Shown here: positions 48,622 to 61,683 of the stretch, in pieces | Position numbering within the stretch: position 1 is the stretch's first letter | Layout of the letters: every line of letters starts with the position of its first letter | Notes under the pieces: generated by a model | Seen by the model: the letters and a program-made list of their open reading frames with translations, nothing else | Told to the model about the DNA's origin: nothing | Databases searched by the model: none | Translations under genes and position numbers: made by a program | From: Combretum micranthum | Lineage: Eukaryota > Streptophyta > Magnoliopsida > Myrtales > Combretaceae | Direction of reading: 5' to 3' | Assembly (NCBI GenBank): GCA_024138025.1 | Contig: JAMXBD010000206.1 | Location: 1,302,001 to 1,366,000 of the forward strand | DNA length: 64,000 nucleotides

Positions 48622-51107
48622 AAGGGAAAGTGTGGTGATGTGTGGGAGTAGTGGCCCCTGTGGTTAACGGTTTAATCCATATGTGTATTGACTTGTGCTG
48701 TATGTTCAATTATTTATTTATTTTTAATTGAGGAATAAATATTTTCAATAATGTTGTTATTATTTATTTGGATTATTTAAAACAAAAAAAAAATTATGGT
48801 AGTTTCATTGGTCGATTGTTTATATGTTAACTATTTATGTTTTAAATAAGCTATGCTTATTTCATCGGAAAAATTTAGGTCAAGTCGCTCTTTTTTTATG
48901 CATGATGACTTATGTATAAGTCGCTATGTTTCAGGTAGTAGTGTATTTTTGTTCTAGATACAAATATTAGTTAATATATCTTATTTCAAGTCAGTAAATT
49001 TGTTCCGGACACAAAATGTACTAGATGTGTGCTAGATCAGTATATTTTATTCAAGATACGACTTGACCTAAGTGTTCCCTTATTTCATAACCATACAGTG
49101 GTTTTGACGTATAACTGCATCTTATCCACGTACCAACATGTATACCCAATACCCGCCATTACATATAATTTCTGGTTTCAAAAACTTATCCTTCTTATTT
49201 CTCATCGGGTTCCTTATTCCATTCGGACAAAGTTCACTACCGAATGGAAGCTCAATAAGGGCAGGTTACTTCCTGTTTCTCAATTTGCATTATATCCTAT
49301 CTCTCAATTCATATTGCGCAATTACTACTTTTCTCTCTCTCATATATAAATGAAGTTATTGAGTTTACAGATAGGTTTTGAATTTTAACACTTCTTTTAG
49401 TTTTATCTTTTTGTACATTTGGTGCTTGAAAATATTTGGCTAAAACACTAAATTTTATCATAAGTTTATTAGTTAAATTGTAATTTATAAGAATGGTTTC
49501 TCAAATATGTCATGTTTTAATTTATTAAAGTCTAAATACATTCATACATATAATAGGTTTTGAATTTTAACACTTTTACTTTTATTTCCTTTTTACACTT
49601 AGTGTTCGAAAATATTTTTAGTTGGATTGTGTTTTATAAGAATGATTTTCTCAAACATGCCATGTTCAAAATTACTAAAGTCTAAAGACATACATATAAG
49701 CAATATTTATACATTGTTAGAGCAGTATTAATAGAACATATTAGATATTAAAAAAGAAGAATAAAAGCATTTTAATCTGCTTTTCTATATAGTTTTTATA
49801 GAATATTTTTTATGAATACTTTGCATATATTGAATGTGTATTTATACGATGTTTATTTGGCCAACCTTTTGTTTAGGTAAGTTTGTAGAATAATTTATGA
49901 AGTCAAGTTTCTCATGACAATATTTTATAACGTTTATCCATAGTATTAAAAAGAGCAAACTAATTTTTTAACGTCTCATATTTATTTTTAACAGTATATA
50001 TATTTAATTAATAACTCTTACATAATTGCAAAATTACATTATCCCACATATATAAGCAAGAGTTTAGATGAATTTCTAAAAATCTCATTTGATGAGAGGG
50101 GTAAAAACATATTTTTACTTATTGTCTAGCTTAAAAAAGTAAGAAATATAGGTTAACCCTATCAATGCCATCTAAATAAATGAAAAATCCCATTAAAGCG
50201 AAAAGGGCGGATCAATTATTTAGGGATGAAGAATTTGACGTTGGCATTTAGTTTACAATAAAGAGACAATATTATATGATACGAACTGTGTGAATATAGG
50301 ATGCATGAGATTAAGGAAATGGAAATGATATTTTTACTATTTAAAAGTTCTATTTTATTAAAAAATATATATATATATTTTTTTTCCAATTTTCAACATA
50401 TATTATTAGTCTAAATCCAAATACTAATGTCTATATAATAATCACTAGTATTACCATCTTCACTACTTTGTTACTAGTATCATTAGTTATTTTGTCAAAG
50501 TCAATGCTAGACTTTGACAACATAAATATTTTTTCGTTAATCCATAGCATTTTTACCATGTATATAATATGAATATTGCACGGCAAGTTGATAGGATCCA
50601 TTAAGACCAAGTTCAAAATAGGGGAAAAAAACCAAAAAAAAAAAAAAAAAGACCAAGCTTAAGAAAGGCAAATTAAAAACCGAATCAATCTTCTATAGTT
50701 TATAATGAGGGCCAGTTTGACAATGGGTAATATATGAATGGAAATGAAGTTCTTCATTGGCGGGGAAAAGGAAAAAAAGAAATCTTTAATCAATCAATCT
50801 GTCAAGTCAAGATGCTAATGTACTAGGAAGTACAAAAATTCCAATCTGACGCTTCTGCCAATGCATCTGAATTCCTAACCCCCTATGGCCATAACATATA
50901 TCACAGAAGATTCAACTGAAGCAATCTCGTTTCTGTTAATTAAATGAATCTTAAAACGTCATATGATACAAAAAAAATTGCAGGAAGTGGATATCAAATC
51001 AAACGTCCCAACAAGACGATCGCTGGCCCCGAATATCATCCACAGTCAAAATTCCTGCCCTGATCCATCGCTGGAAGATCATGATCGTTTTATGCACTCA
51101 ATGTGTT
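48622..51107. other. Intergenic: synthetase promoter side and 3' end of PGSIP8
   Basis: No gene was found. The first few hundred bases upstream of 48621 should hold the promoter of the synthetase gene. 48720-50690 is AT-rich, with no repeat recognised beyond a poly-A run at about 50633-50650. A degenerate pair of similar segments, 49360-49530 and 49555-49700, shares the words gttttgaattttaacact and tctcaaa(t/c)atg(t/c)catgtt. 50700-51107 probably contains the PGSIP8 3' UTR. Confidence 0.55.
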
Positions 51108-54100
51108 TCAGTATAATTTGTTGAACCCGGGTGCTGGTGATGGATCCCCTAATCTAGGAAGAAATGCCTCCCTCTCAAGTGAGACTTGAAGACATGTCAT
51201 GATCTTAACCATAGATGCCCACACAACCGGGGCGGCACAAAATGCATATCCAAACACAGCAAGACCTCTCACAACTCCATCCATGTACCAAGGAAATGCC
51301 ATCACCAGTAGTGCTCCCAGGATCCCTAACCAAACGACTAAGACGGTGAGGGCTGGCAGCAGAAAAGCATTGATTGCAATGAAGGAAAGCGCGAATGAGC
51401 CAAGCAAGTATAGACCCCATCCGATTATTGGATGAACTGTGTGGGGTATGAGGAAGAAGGGCACAACATAGGCTGCAAGAATGGACCAGATAGCGATTAA
51501 TTTGAGGGAATTCTGTATCAAGGAAGTGCCCTTGTCTGCTCGCCGATAGCAAAGCTTGGAAAAATTTGGCCTAGCAAGCCGTGTCATTGCAAGGATTGCT
51601 AAGTAGAACATTGCCTGGATTAGCACAAATGGGATCTCTGCGCTATATCTGCAGAAAAGAAGATATATGATAAGTCTCAAAAGGTTTCTGTATATTTCAA
51701 TAACAAAGGTGAAACCAAATTAATGCTATCATCCTAACCCGAGTGTGTGACGCCGGTGCTCATGCCAATAAATCCCTAATGGGAGGACAGGCCATGACCA
51801 CCAATACCATGGCTTCAACCATGGTGCACCAGGGAAAGTAATCACACTGTTTGGACCGCAGGGTATGTTCCAGCGAAGCCTGAGATCTGAACCAAAAAAT
51901 CATGAAAACAACAGCTCAGGATATACTTAATTTCAATATCTTTTATGCTGAGGAATAATTTGGTTATAGGAAGAGGATTCACTTACAGTAATAAGAAGCA
52001 TCCATTTGATAACCAAGAGGAAGCCGAAACTGACCATCAAGCTTGGTTCCATTAGCAGGGGGATGAAACATAGGTTGGCCAAGTAAGTCTGGAAAATAGC
52101 CACCAATGAAGCCCTGATCTGCACCATCTGGGTTCTCTTTCCCAACATCCAACTGATGTAGCATATCTTTAAATACTTCAGTCGATGGCTGCAATTGCAA
52201 AATAATCACAAATGATTGAACTAACAATACCACATGAATCTATCCTTGGTTCAATCAGGATTTAGACTGTATAAGTTAATCTTTACCTGTAACACAAAGA
52301 GGCCGGTGTGGAAGATGCAAGGATTGATGAACACTGCACAGAATTGCCCACATTGGAATAATTCATCAGTCTTTTGTAGGAATAGGTTATCAGCATCCAG
52401 CATGACTACTCTTTCGTAATCCACTAAACTCCATGCGTATAATTTGTTCAAGGACAACTTAAACCTCCTATCGAAGTTCCACTGATCCTTGTATGGATTA
52501 TTAAGGTTCTCTACTCTCACTACCCTTGCACCATCTTCCTGCTCCCTAGACCACAAAAATTCAACCCGATCAGATTCAATTCCAATCTGTTTAAGCTTCA
52601 ATCTGACATGGAAGTAGCAATGCAGTTGAATACATTTAATCTCAGTTGGATTAGTATCCTCTTAATCAGAAACCGTGATGGTAATCACGTAATCACTTTG
52701 TGGTAAGGAAATAATGTTTTTTTCAGACACGGTCATCTCAAACTTTGAGCCAAGGAATTGAAATGGCTATAGAATGTTAGCAGAAACTCAGTTCTTAACA
52801 ATTTTTTTTCCCCCCAAAAATATCAGAACCCATATGGTACATCTGTACTTAATGAATTCATCCTGTTAGGTTAGAAGTAATTTCTATGTCTTGTTAAGTT
52901 GTGATTTTCCACCAACCCCGAGATTGGCCAGTGGCCTAGGGGACAAGGTGCAAGAACTCTCGTGGCAATTAACACGAGATGTTAGGTTTAACTCCTGCAA
53001 AGGTCCGTGCTGGGATGTAAGCGTGAGGTTAGGAAAGTCCCATATGAGATTATATAAGAGGTTTATAAAAGAGAATACCCATTAATCTAATACCTTAATT
53101 ATGGTATCAGGCTTGATAGCATATTTCTTTACAAGCTTTATTTGTATATTTATCTGTGTTCAAAGCTCCTCTTGTCTCCTCTCTTAAGCCAGTTAAACAG
53201 TGTATGCAATTTACAACTAATCCGTAGGTCTTACATGGTATGGTGGTTTATGTGCTAGTGTGACCACTCCGTGTCTCTTTGTCATAAAGAAGAAGGAAAA
53301 AACAATACAGGAAAAAGTGGAGTTCCCAATAGTTCATGTTGCAGGGAATGGAGTTAATTTAGGAAAATTCCAAGAAGCTGCTGCTAATTTGGCGATGCAT
53401 TCAACATTTGAGATCTCTAGTAGACACAGACGTAAGTTCTTAGCGACAATGCTAAAGAGACAAGGTTATCTAGTCACTAGACTTGGCAGTTTATGAACAC
53501 AGGTATATATACTCATAGTAAGTTTAGTGTTACTTTTAGGATGTACAATTACCTCCGAATTTCCAAATTTAACTAAGAATATAGTGCATGATCTGAAACT
53601 TGTATAACAAGTGAGAGACTGAAGTGGATGCGAAAACTTAAAAATATACCAAAATAAAATACAAATATATTATTTGAATTAAGTATATTAGGTAAATGAG
53701 GTGTACATATGTTAGCATATAGTTAGTAGTTACATATCACGTGTATATCAATGTAGCGTTTATCACCCACTTAATATTTTTCTTGGTGTGGATGTATGAA
53801 GTAGTGCACTTGTGATAGGGAGAATTTCAATTTTTATAAGACTAAATTAAATAGGATGAAGGGTATCTTATTAATGTTTAACCCTCTTTGTAGACGTCCA
53901 CTAAGAATGAGATAATACAAGTAGATATGATAAGGGCTCTAATTAAGACAACATAATATAACATGATATATGACATGTCAAAATTATTCAAATGTATGTA
54001 AATAATTTTTAAAATTTTTCTAATAATATATCAAATAAGAATCAAATGTTACTTTTTAACAGATTAGTCTATAAACAATTACTAAATGAATAAAAATTTA

Positions 54101-57100
54101 AAATATAGGCACTGAAATATAATCAAACTAAAGTACGATACCAAAAAAATAAATAAAAAGAAATAAGGATTGTTAAGTTTAACAAGAAACTAAATATATT
54201 GAGGCCAAATAGAAAAAATAAGTAATAAATTGAAGGAAAAGAAAAAAAGGCACTAAGTTGCTGAATCTTCTTATACCTTGAGAACCATATGAAATAAATA
54301 ATTTTTAAATCATTTACTTTATTTGCCATGATGAGAACAAAACAAAAGAAAAATAAAAAAGATAAGAGTTAGACAATGTCAAGAAACCAGTCATAGTTGA
54401 CTAGAAAAAATGATATACACCATGTGGGTTATCATGAAGCAATTGGGACTTAAAAAATGAAACTGACATTGCAACTGGGCAAAGGTAGAAATTATTAAGT
54501 TTGGATATTATGTTAAAAGTGATAGGTGATATATTTATGCTAAGTTAGCGCATTTATGATAAATAAAAAAATGTTAGGTGAAGTGTATTGATGGTAGATT
54601 TAAAAATTAAATGAGTTGATATGATAATATCCCAATTCCCAAACAAAGATCAACATCAGACAATCAACATAAAAATTAAGAAAGGACTGTCAGTGAGCAA
54701 CCACGTGCCTTTGTTTCAGCGATTACCCAAATTTTCAAAGGACCACACAAGCCCCTAATCGAAGTGGTGTGACCTCGTAAAACATCGGTTGGTCGGTTTA
54801 TATATTTTTGGTTTTAAAATAGGTGGTCGGCTTCCACCTAAGCGGAAGTTGTCCACGAGAAATCTCATAAAGAAGACAGAATACGTTGCCTTTGATTTCC
54901 ATGCGTGAATGTGTGAGTTTGGGAGTTACATCGGTGCGTGACGACTGACGAGTAATGGAGTTTATCTTTTAGTCTCAATAAGGTTTTATTGTTTAATTGG
55001 CAGTTACTAATCTATTCCTAATCAAGAAATAAAGTAACATAACTTCAAATCCTTATTTAAAATGAAAAAATAGAAGCAAATTAGTAAAAATATTTTTTTT
55101 CCAAGCTTACTTACTATTTGTTCACTTCATTGAATCACCAAGCTATAATGAAATTGCTATTAAAGTTATAATAGGATTTTTACTTGTTAATTTTTCATTT
55201 AAATGAGAAAAAATTTATTTCAGTATTGAATAATCATTCATAAGTATAGGTAATTAATGACTATTTAATATTTTATAATAGGAATTATTTATAGTCAACG
55301 AAACACTATAAAATTATTTACAAAAAATAAAACTATAATAAAATTATTATTATTAAGAAGTAAATATAAGATTTCTATCCATCTAAAACACAGTGTAGTC
55401 ATGGATCCATTAGAACCTAAAAGTGGTCCGAAACCATAGGAAGAAGAAACCGGAGGTCCCGATCCATCATCTTTAGAAATATAAAAAGCAAACAGAAGGG
55501 ATACAATGCTAATTAGGAATTAAATATAATATATAAATATGTATAAAAAATTGTATTTTGAAAGATAAATAAATAAACAAAATTATCGAAACCATCCAAG
55601 GAACTTAAAAATTGAAGTGAAAAGAAATAATGCCGAAGGACAAAGTTTACATTTCCTCCACAAATTGAAAGGGGATTCGAACGTACTAAAATTATATGAA
55701 TCTATTAATAATGTATAAATATTTTAAAAAAAAAATTATGTACGAAGAGTTCTAAAAAAATTACCTACTATCACCGTATTAATCAATATAATATTAATAT
55801 TTATTAATCTCATCTGAAGCCATAATATTTCAATATCATATAATATATATATAAATTTATATCATATGTAACTTAACACTGTATTTGTACGGAGACACGA
55901 ACAGACACATCGTTATCACATGGACGCGTCGGAGGATCCTAGTCCCCAGAAACAGCTAAACCACGGCATTGAGAAAAGGAAAATATCTTTAATTATTTAT
56001 TTTCCTTTTCTAAGTCTCCACCGGTTCTACGGCAAAATAATAAATTTTGGGTCTGATTGTTTTATTATATTTATGATTATTTTAATATTATATTTTTATT
56101 ATTTTTAAATTGATATTTATAAAAAAATAAATATCAATAAAAAACTAACAATTTTACAAATAAATTATATATACAAATCAAATACAAATACAATACGAAT
56201 AAAAACCCCATAATCCAATCCGACCCAAAGTTATTTTTTACCCAATACATACCCCCCACTTACACGTCTAGCACAATTCCAATCTATAAAATACAAATTA
56301 CCTTCCTCAAACTAGGGATGTAAAATTACTTGGGAAAAAAAAAAGGATGCAGGTTGGATTCTGTATAAAGGATATCAAAACCGTGGAGACCCAATAATTA
56401 CAAACCCGATTGATAAAGTATTTTCATCCAAGGTTATAATAATTTTTGGATATATTCCAACATCCTATAATGCTCTGGTCTTGGTTTCAGACAAAAGAAT
56501 CATGTAAGTAACAACCTTTTCTTTGTGGGTAAATAAGAATAAATAAAATTATGAATGATAACCTATTTTATCCGAAACCCACCAATGACATTGCCACTCC
56601 AAAAGCAGTAATTAACGAATATTCTATCGTAAAACCCCACTTGTAAATTATATCATGGCACAAAAAGTTATTCAATGGGAGCATTCCTAAACGAGGAACT
56701 CAGGTTCTTAAAATGCCTTTTTTTTTTTTTTTTTCAAAAGATCCCATCAGTTTATTTGTAAGCTTTTTCATATCGATTCTTTTATTTAACTCACTTTTTT
56801 AAATTTTTGGCAAAAGCCCAAAAGGTTGAAAACCCCCCTCTAAATCTATAGAAGGTCTTCAACCGCAAAACAAGAAAAAAAAAATTTAATAAGTAATATA
56901 CATTATGTATGTATATATGGTATTTAACTACATATTATATTTTAACATAATATTTTTTTAAATGACTACCATTTATGATTTATAGATACAATTACATATT
57001 AAAATATTATTAACATTTACTTATCATATACAGTAATTATGCTCTGTTCCTGCTGAAGTACCTTTCCAATCTAGCATATTCTCTTCTCATACTCAACAAT

Positions 57101-57633
57101 CATATCAAAACACAAATAAGGAAAAAAAAAAGTCCAAAATTTTTATGTTTTATATATATTTATATTGTTTCGACATATCCCAGACAAGCCAATCTCTCTC
57201 TTTTTTCCATTTAAAAAAAAAAAAAAAAGAGAGAAGAAATTGGCTTGCATGGTCCAAAACAATCGTCATCAATCTCAAAGGCCATATTTGTTGCTACATT
57301 AATGAAACATGTGAGCTTATGGCGGTCTCATAACTACAGGATCAGAGTACTCGAAAACAGACAGACTCGGCGGAGCGGCGGACCAGGACAGGACCATCTG
57401 GGCTTTCCTTAAAGGCACGAAGGGTCCCACGGTCTTTTTACTCCCAAAATCGAAGTAAACGAAACAACTTAGGGACAACGCAAATATATTTAAAAAAAAA
57501 AAAAAAAAACCACCATAGATGCTATCAAAATCAAAGACCAAGACCCTTGAATTCTTCTTCTTATCTATCCAATCAAAACCCTCATTAAATTTGGAAAAAA
57601 TGAAGCAACTTCGCCAAAAGTTGGAAAAAGAAA

Positions 57634-57672
<39 letters not shown>

Positions 57673-58210
57673 GGATGCATTTAAGGAAAATATCATACCA
57701 TTTTTAAGCTGGCTATGTAACATTGAATTTTAATGTCATATAAATTTTATTGATCGGATAATTAGCTGGACAGCTATTCTAGCACGAGCATATATTAACC
57801 ATGAAAATCACATTTATATTTAAACAAAAAAAAGAAAATAAAAATCTATATAGAAATTATATTCATGTAAGAATTAGAAGGGTTTAGAGGGAATTAACAT
57901 ACAGGGCATGGACCCAACGAAGAGGCACGTCAAGGGAGGCAATCACGACGAGATCAGCGTCGACTTTGAGCTTGACGAGGGATCTGATGAGGACACGCGT
58001 CGCCACGTAGAACTCATAGTCTCTCGGCGTTCCCATGTACATCATCGTAGCATATGCATTCCGGTGACCACGATCCATGTTCTTGTTCTCGCTGTTCTTG
58101 TCCTTGTCCCCATACGCCGTCGTTTCAAAAGTCGACAAAAATAACGTAAAAACCAACATCCCTAAAAACCTTACTTTTCGATGCCCATTAATCTCCCCGA
58201 ACCAAGCCAT
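51108..58210 (-). CDS. PGSIP8: GT8 family glycosyltransferase, PGSIP8-like (putative glucuronosyltransferase)
   Basis: There are five exons in coding order: 57903-58210, 52287-52545, 51987-52188, 51739-51886 and 51108-51648. All borders are GT-AG, and they join into 485 residues; the Arabidopsis homologue is close to 500. A signal anchor (residues about 14-33) is followed by the GT8 domain, which opens with AYATMMYMGTPRDYEFYVAT. It carries the metal/nucleotide-sugar DxD in MLDADNLFL, then INPCIFHTGLFVLQ, GADQGF and FRLPLGYQMDAS. After WLKPWYWWSWPVLPLG come about five transmembrane segments, and the chain ends LPRLGD...GFNKLY. This GT8-plus-membrane layout marks the PGSIP6/7/8 clade. PGSIP6 glucuronosylates inositol phosphorylceramide in the Golgi, but the substrate of PGSIP8 is not established. 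PGSIP7 is the alternative name. Confidence 0.94.
52546..57902 (-). other. Long first intron of the PGSIP8-like gene
   Basis: The 5357-bp intron separates the signal/GT8-start exon from the rest. The donor is CT|GTATGT and the acceptor TCTAG|GG. It contains a SINE-like copy (52918-53095), AT-rich DNA, a (AT)n run at 57642-57671, several poly-A tracts, and a GC-richer patch at 57320-57500 of unknown nature. A repeat fragment with gggatgtaaaattac... lies at about 56313-56480. No second gene was recognised in it. Confidence 0.8.
52918..53095 (+). repeat. tRNA-derived SINE-like element in PGSIP8 intron 1
   Basis: An A box, TGGCCTAGGGG (52932-52942), is followed by a B box, GGTTTAACTCC (52985-52995, one base from the consensus), at tRNA-like spacing. 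A GC-richer body continues to a T/A-rich end near 53095. It is not a tRNA gene, because no cloverleaf arms or CCA-end stem can be formed around the boxes. It is on the opposite strand to its host gene. Confidence 0.65.
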
Positions 58211-58640
58211 AACCTTTCGGTTTAATTCAAACCAATCTCAGGGTCTTTTTCGGTCTTTTTAATCTTTCCTCTCTTTTTTCCCCCCTCTTTTTGGTTTATG
58301 GAAAAGCTATTCTAAACTGGGCTTTTCTCACCATCCTGTGTTAGGTGGTTTTGACAGTAACAAAACTCTCTCTCTCTCTATTAGTTTCTTCTATGCAATG
58401 TGTGATTTGAGAGAGAGAGAGAAAAAGTGGGGTTATGGGCTAAAGTTGAAATGAAGTACCTTAAAGGACTGGAGGTGGTACAGGGATGCCTTTTTATATT
58501 CGGAGGAAGAAGAAGAAGCAGCTACAGCAGTGCATAGAAATATCTGAGGATGTCGTGTTGGGTTGATATGTGATTATACAATAAATAAATCTCTCTCTCT
58601 CCTGCCCCGTTTCTCTCTCTATAGACATAGAGAGAGAGAA
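58211..58640 (-). promoter_or_regulatory. PGSIP8 promoter/5' leader with GA/CT tracts
   Basis: CT runs (58365-58380, 58591-58602) and GA runs (58408-58421, 58629-58640) lie within 430 bp upstream of the ATG at 58210. Some are mutually complementary and could form hairpins. GA/CT tracts are typical BPC/GAGA-factor sites and core-promoter features of plant genes. A TATA-like atataaa on the minus strand (plus tttttatat, 58490-58498) may mark the core promoter. The exact start is not determined. Confidence 0.5.
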
Positions 58641-59600
58641 AAAAAGAGGGACTTTTAATAATTTAAAATTTTTATAAATTTTTGAAAAAAACGGAAGGAA
58701 GGGAAGGGGAAATGGTAAGCGAGTAAGAATTTAAAAGTCGCCTGCTTTTTTTGTCTGGGTCTTGGCGGATGAGTTAAAAAAATTGGGAGAAAAGGAGAAT
58801 AAAATGAAAAGGGAGGGTGGAGGGAAGAGGGCATAAATGGGCGTAAGAATGAGGCAAAACATCTAAAAACGAACAAAATATTGCAAAAAACTATAAAGAG
58901 TTTGGTTTGTTTGGTAGTAATAATGTGTGGTGATTTGTGAAAACGGAGATTATGAGTAGGTGGAACGTGGAAAGAAACCGGCGTAAGAACACGAACAGAC
59001 TTGTAGACAGTTAAATCTGACTATCATCGGAATAAGGTTTTCTCCCTTCTTTGTTTTTTTTAATTCACCGTTACACTATTAATACAAAATTAAATTAATT
59101 ATAAAAAATAAATATAAAAAACTTTTAAAAGATCGGTCACAATTAAAAAAATTCTTATCATTGATCTCGTTTTAACCGTTACGAAAATTTCCTCCTATTT
59201 AATGTCTTTAATGTATCGTGCCTATCATCAAATATGAATTAAAAGCCGCATAGGAGTTTGTGTTTAGGCTTGTTGATTTATTTATTTATATATTTTTTTA
59301 TTATTTATATTTATTTTAAAGTATTTGTTGCATAATAAATATAATGTACACACTATATTTACAAGTTAAACTTTTAGATCAAATGATTATGGTGTTAATC
59401 TTAATATATTATTAGAGCAACATCTTTGAGCAAAAATATTATAATCAATATTCTTTTCCTTTCACACAAAGCCTTCTTCTTCTTCTTTAAAAGTACTCAT
59501 CGTGTTTAAAGATTAAAGTAGCAATAACAAGAACTTGAAAATCATTTACCTGTGTTCGACTTATTATGTCCATGCTTCAAACAATCTTGAAATCATGTTG
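58641..59600. other. Intergenic, no gene seen
   Basis: Purine-rich DNA (58680-58850) gives way to AT-rich DNA. An open frame on the minus strand at 58655-58876 is low-complexity and not credible as a protein. Confidence 0.5.
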
Positions 59601-60958
59601 ACAAATGTTGTGGATGTGATCGTATTAAATTCTAAAATTTATAAATCCAATTTAAATCTACGATCAAGTTAGGCAAATATACCTATCTATAGTAGTATAA
59701 GATTACAACGGGTGTTGTACATAGGGATCTATTAAACAAGTACTAGAATTACCCTATTTTTTACCATTTCATCTAATCAATCTTTAACTACTAATTATCT
59801 AAATTATCAACCCTAGAATCGATTGTATTGCTTTAACAAAATTATATCAATCACAAGACATACCCTTAATCTTGATCCAACCTAAACTCTAATTTTTCAT
59901 AACAAAAGATTGATTAATGAGTTGCTTATGCTTTGCACTACAAATCACATAGTTAAATCAATTACTCCATCGACTTAATTAATTCCTAATCTCACATGGG
60001 ATAGTGGAAACCTCTCCCTTACTAGCGCCATAAGAGATTGCATTAAAATCAAGATTCCTAAACAAAGATTAAATCTTTCTTACAGAAAATCAAAGTCTTC
60101 CTACTCTAGGCAAAACATGTAATCTTTCTTTTCATGGGGATCTCTCCTATTAGATGAAATCATTTTCTATCTAACAAGAATCATGCATACAATCAATTTT
60201 GTACATAAAATCAATTATAAGACAATTATAACACATGAATAGATACAAAGGCAAAAGCTTTCATTAATCAAGAACTATTCAATTCTAATGGCTTTAGGGT
60301 TTCACAAGACTTAGGGCATAAAGAACTCCTCCATAGATTTCACAATAAAAGCAGTTGATCTAGAGAAGTAATCTACGAACACGATAAACAATAAACAATA
60401 AAACCCTTTTGATTATTGTCTTGTAATCTCCAATGAATTCCTAGCAATTTTCTCTCTAAAGTTCGTGCATTTTTCTCTCATAGGATTTAGAAAATGTGTA
60501 AGGATCATAACTGAAAGGTTGGAGCGGCTATTTATACATTGGAATCGCCATTAAAAGTGGCCCACCATGTACACGACCATGTTCGGGGTTGTGTACTCTG
60601 GAATTTCTCCATTTTCTTCTCGGATCAAGTTTTATCCTCCAACATTACTTTGTACACTTCTAAGGCAGCAACTAGGGCACAACTGGGAATGGTTGCTGGT
60701 CATGTTTTGAAGCTCAATACTAGTATCTACGTGGCCATGTTGAAGGTTGTGCACAATTGAAATTCAACCTTTTTGCATTCTTTGTTTGATTTCTTCTTGT
60801 TTTTGCTCAAACCATCCTTAAACTTTCGAAATGTCTTTTCCAAACCCTGAAATCAAATATAGAGCAATTAAGTATCATTTTCTTGATAATTTCACATAAA
60901 TTCCATTAAAAATCATATCCAATAAGTATTAGAAATAATGGTCTTTTAACACTTATCA
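59600..60958 (-). mobile_element. Probable solo Athila-type LTR
   Basis: About 1.36 kb has the same layout as the LTRs at 8336-9785. The left part has a cgggtgttgtacatagggatc block (about 59710) comparable to the gcaggat...ccacagggact block there. A long AT-rich middle holds caatcaa words, a minus-strand TATA-like box lies at about 60529-60537, and the right end is tttaacacttatCA. No primer site, gag or second LTR was found, so it is best read as a solo LTR left by LTR-LTR recombination. The left edge is uncertain by tens of bases. Confidence 0.5.
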
Positions 60959-61683
60959 ATTGTATTACAAGAAGAAGCCAATTACAACAATTGATTGAAG
61001 GTTTGAAAATTATGTTAAATGCAAAGAATAAATTTGGTTTTATGAGCAGTTCAAACTAAAACCCTCAAGACTCTAAGTTGGATGAATCATATGCATAAGA
61101 GCTATGTAATTTCATGATCAATAAATGGATTCATAATACATTGACGCAAATGTTCAACCTTTTATTCCATTGAATGTACTAAGGAATTATGAGACTATCT
61201 CAAAGAGAGATACTTGATGGAAGGTACACTTAGGCGATGCAAGCTTGAAATTTGGATTGCCATGATTTGGGATGTATTGAAAGGATGTCATTTTGCCACA
61301 TGTTGTCTAAACGAGGATGACCGTCTCGTGACTAAATACATGATAGAATATTAGAAAAGGACCATGTGTATCAGTTCCTATGGGATGATGATTCGGTGTT
61401 TAGGAATCTTTATTCTCAAACCTTGAATATCGCACCCCCCGCCGATCAATCAAGTTTATTCCATAACAACACAAGAGGAGACACAAAGTAATTACACGTT
61501 CATGTGAGGACAAAATTGAAGCTGTTGGATATATAATTAAAGGGCTATTCTAATTGCAGCTTGTATCTTCAGCACAACAAACCTATGTAGTGAATTTTGG
61601 TTCAGGTGGTGATCGTCTTATTTGCACTAACTTTGGTAAACAAGGGGCATGATATTAGAAAACATTTTCATATTGATGGTTAC
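60959..61683 (+). pseudogene. Copia gag remnant
   Basis: Translation with frame changes gives pieces of a Copia Gag. KIMLNAKNKFGF lies near 61005-61040 and is followed by downstream helices in other frames. At the end comes a zinc-knuckle-like segment resembling GKQGHDIRKHFHIDGY (61634-61683, read across one frame break), in which a cysteine of the usual CxxCGKxGH pattern is replaced. Several stops are present. The remnant is broken exactly after this segment by the hAT-like insertion and resumes at 63075. Confidence 0.6.

Noticed and set aside
52932..52995. tRNA gene in PGSIP8 intron 1
   Set aside because: The boxes are at tRNA-like spacing but there is no cloverleaf or acceptor stem. It is better explained as a SINE.
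57642..57671. (AT)n run as a regulatory element or origin
   Set aside because: It is an ordinary microsatellite in a long intron, and similar runs occur at 2801-2825 and 61739-61761.
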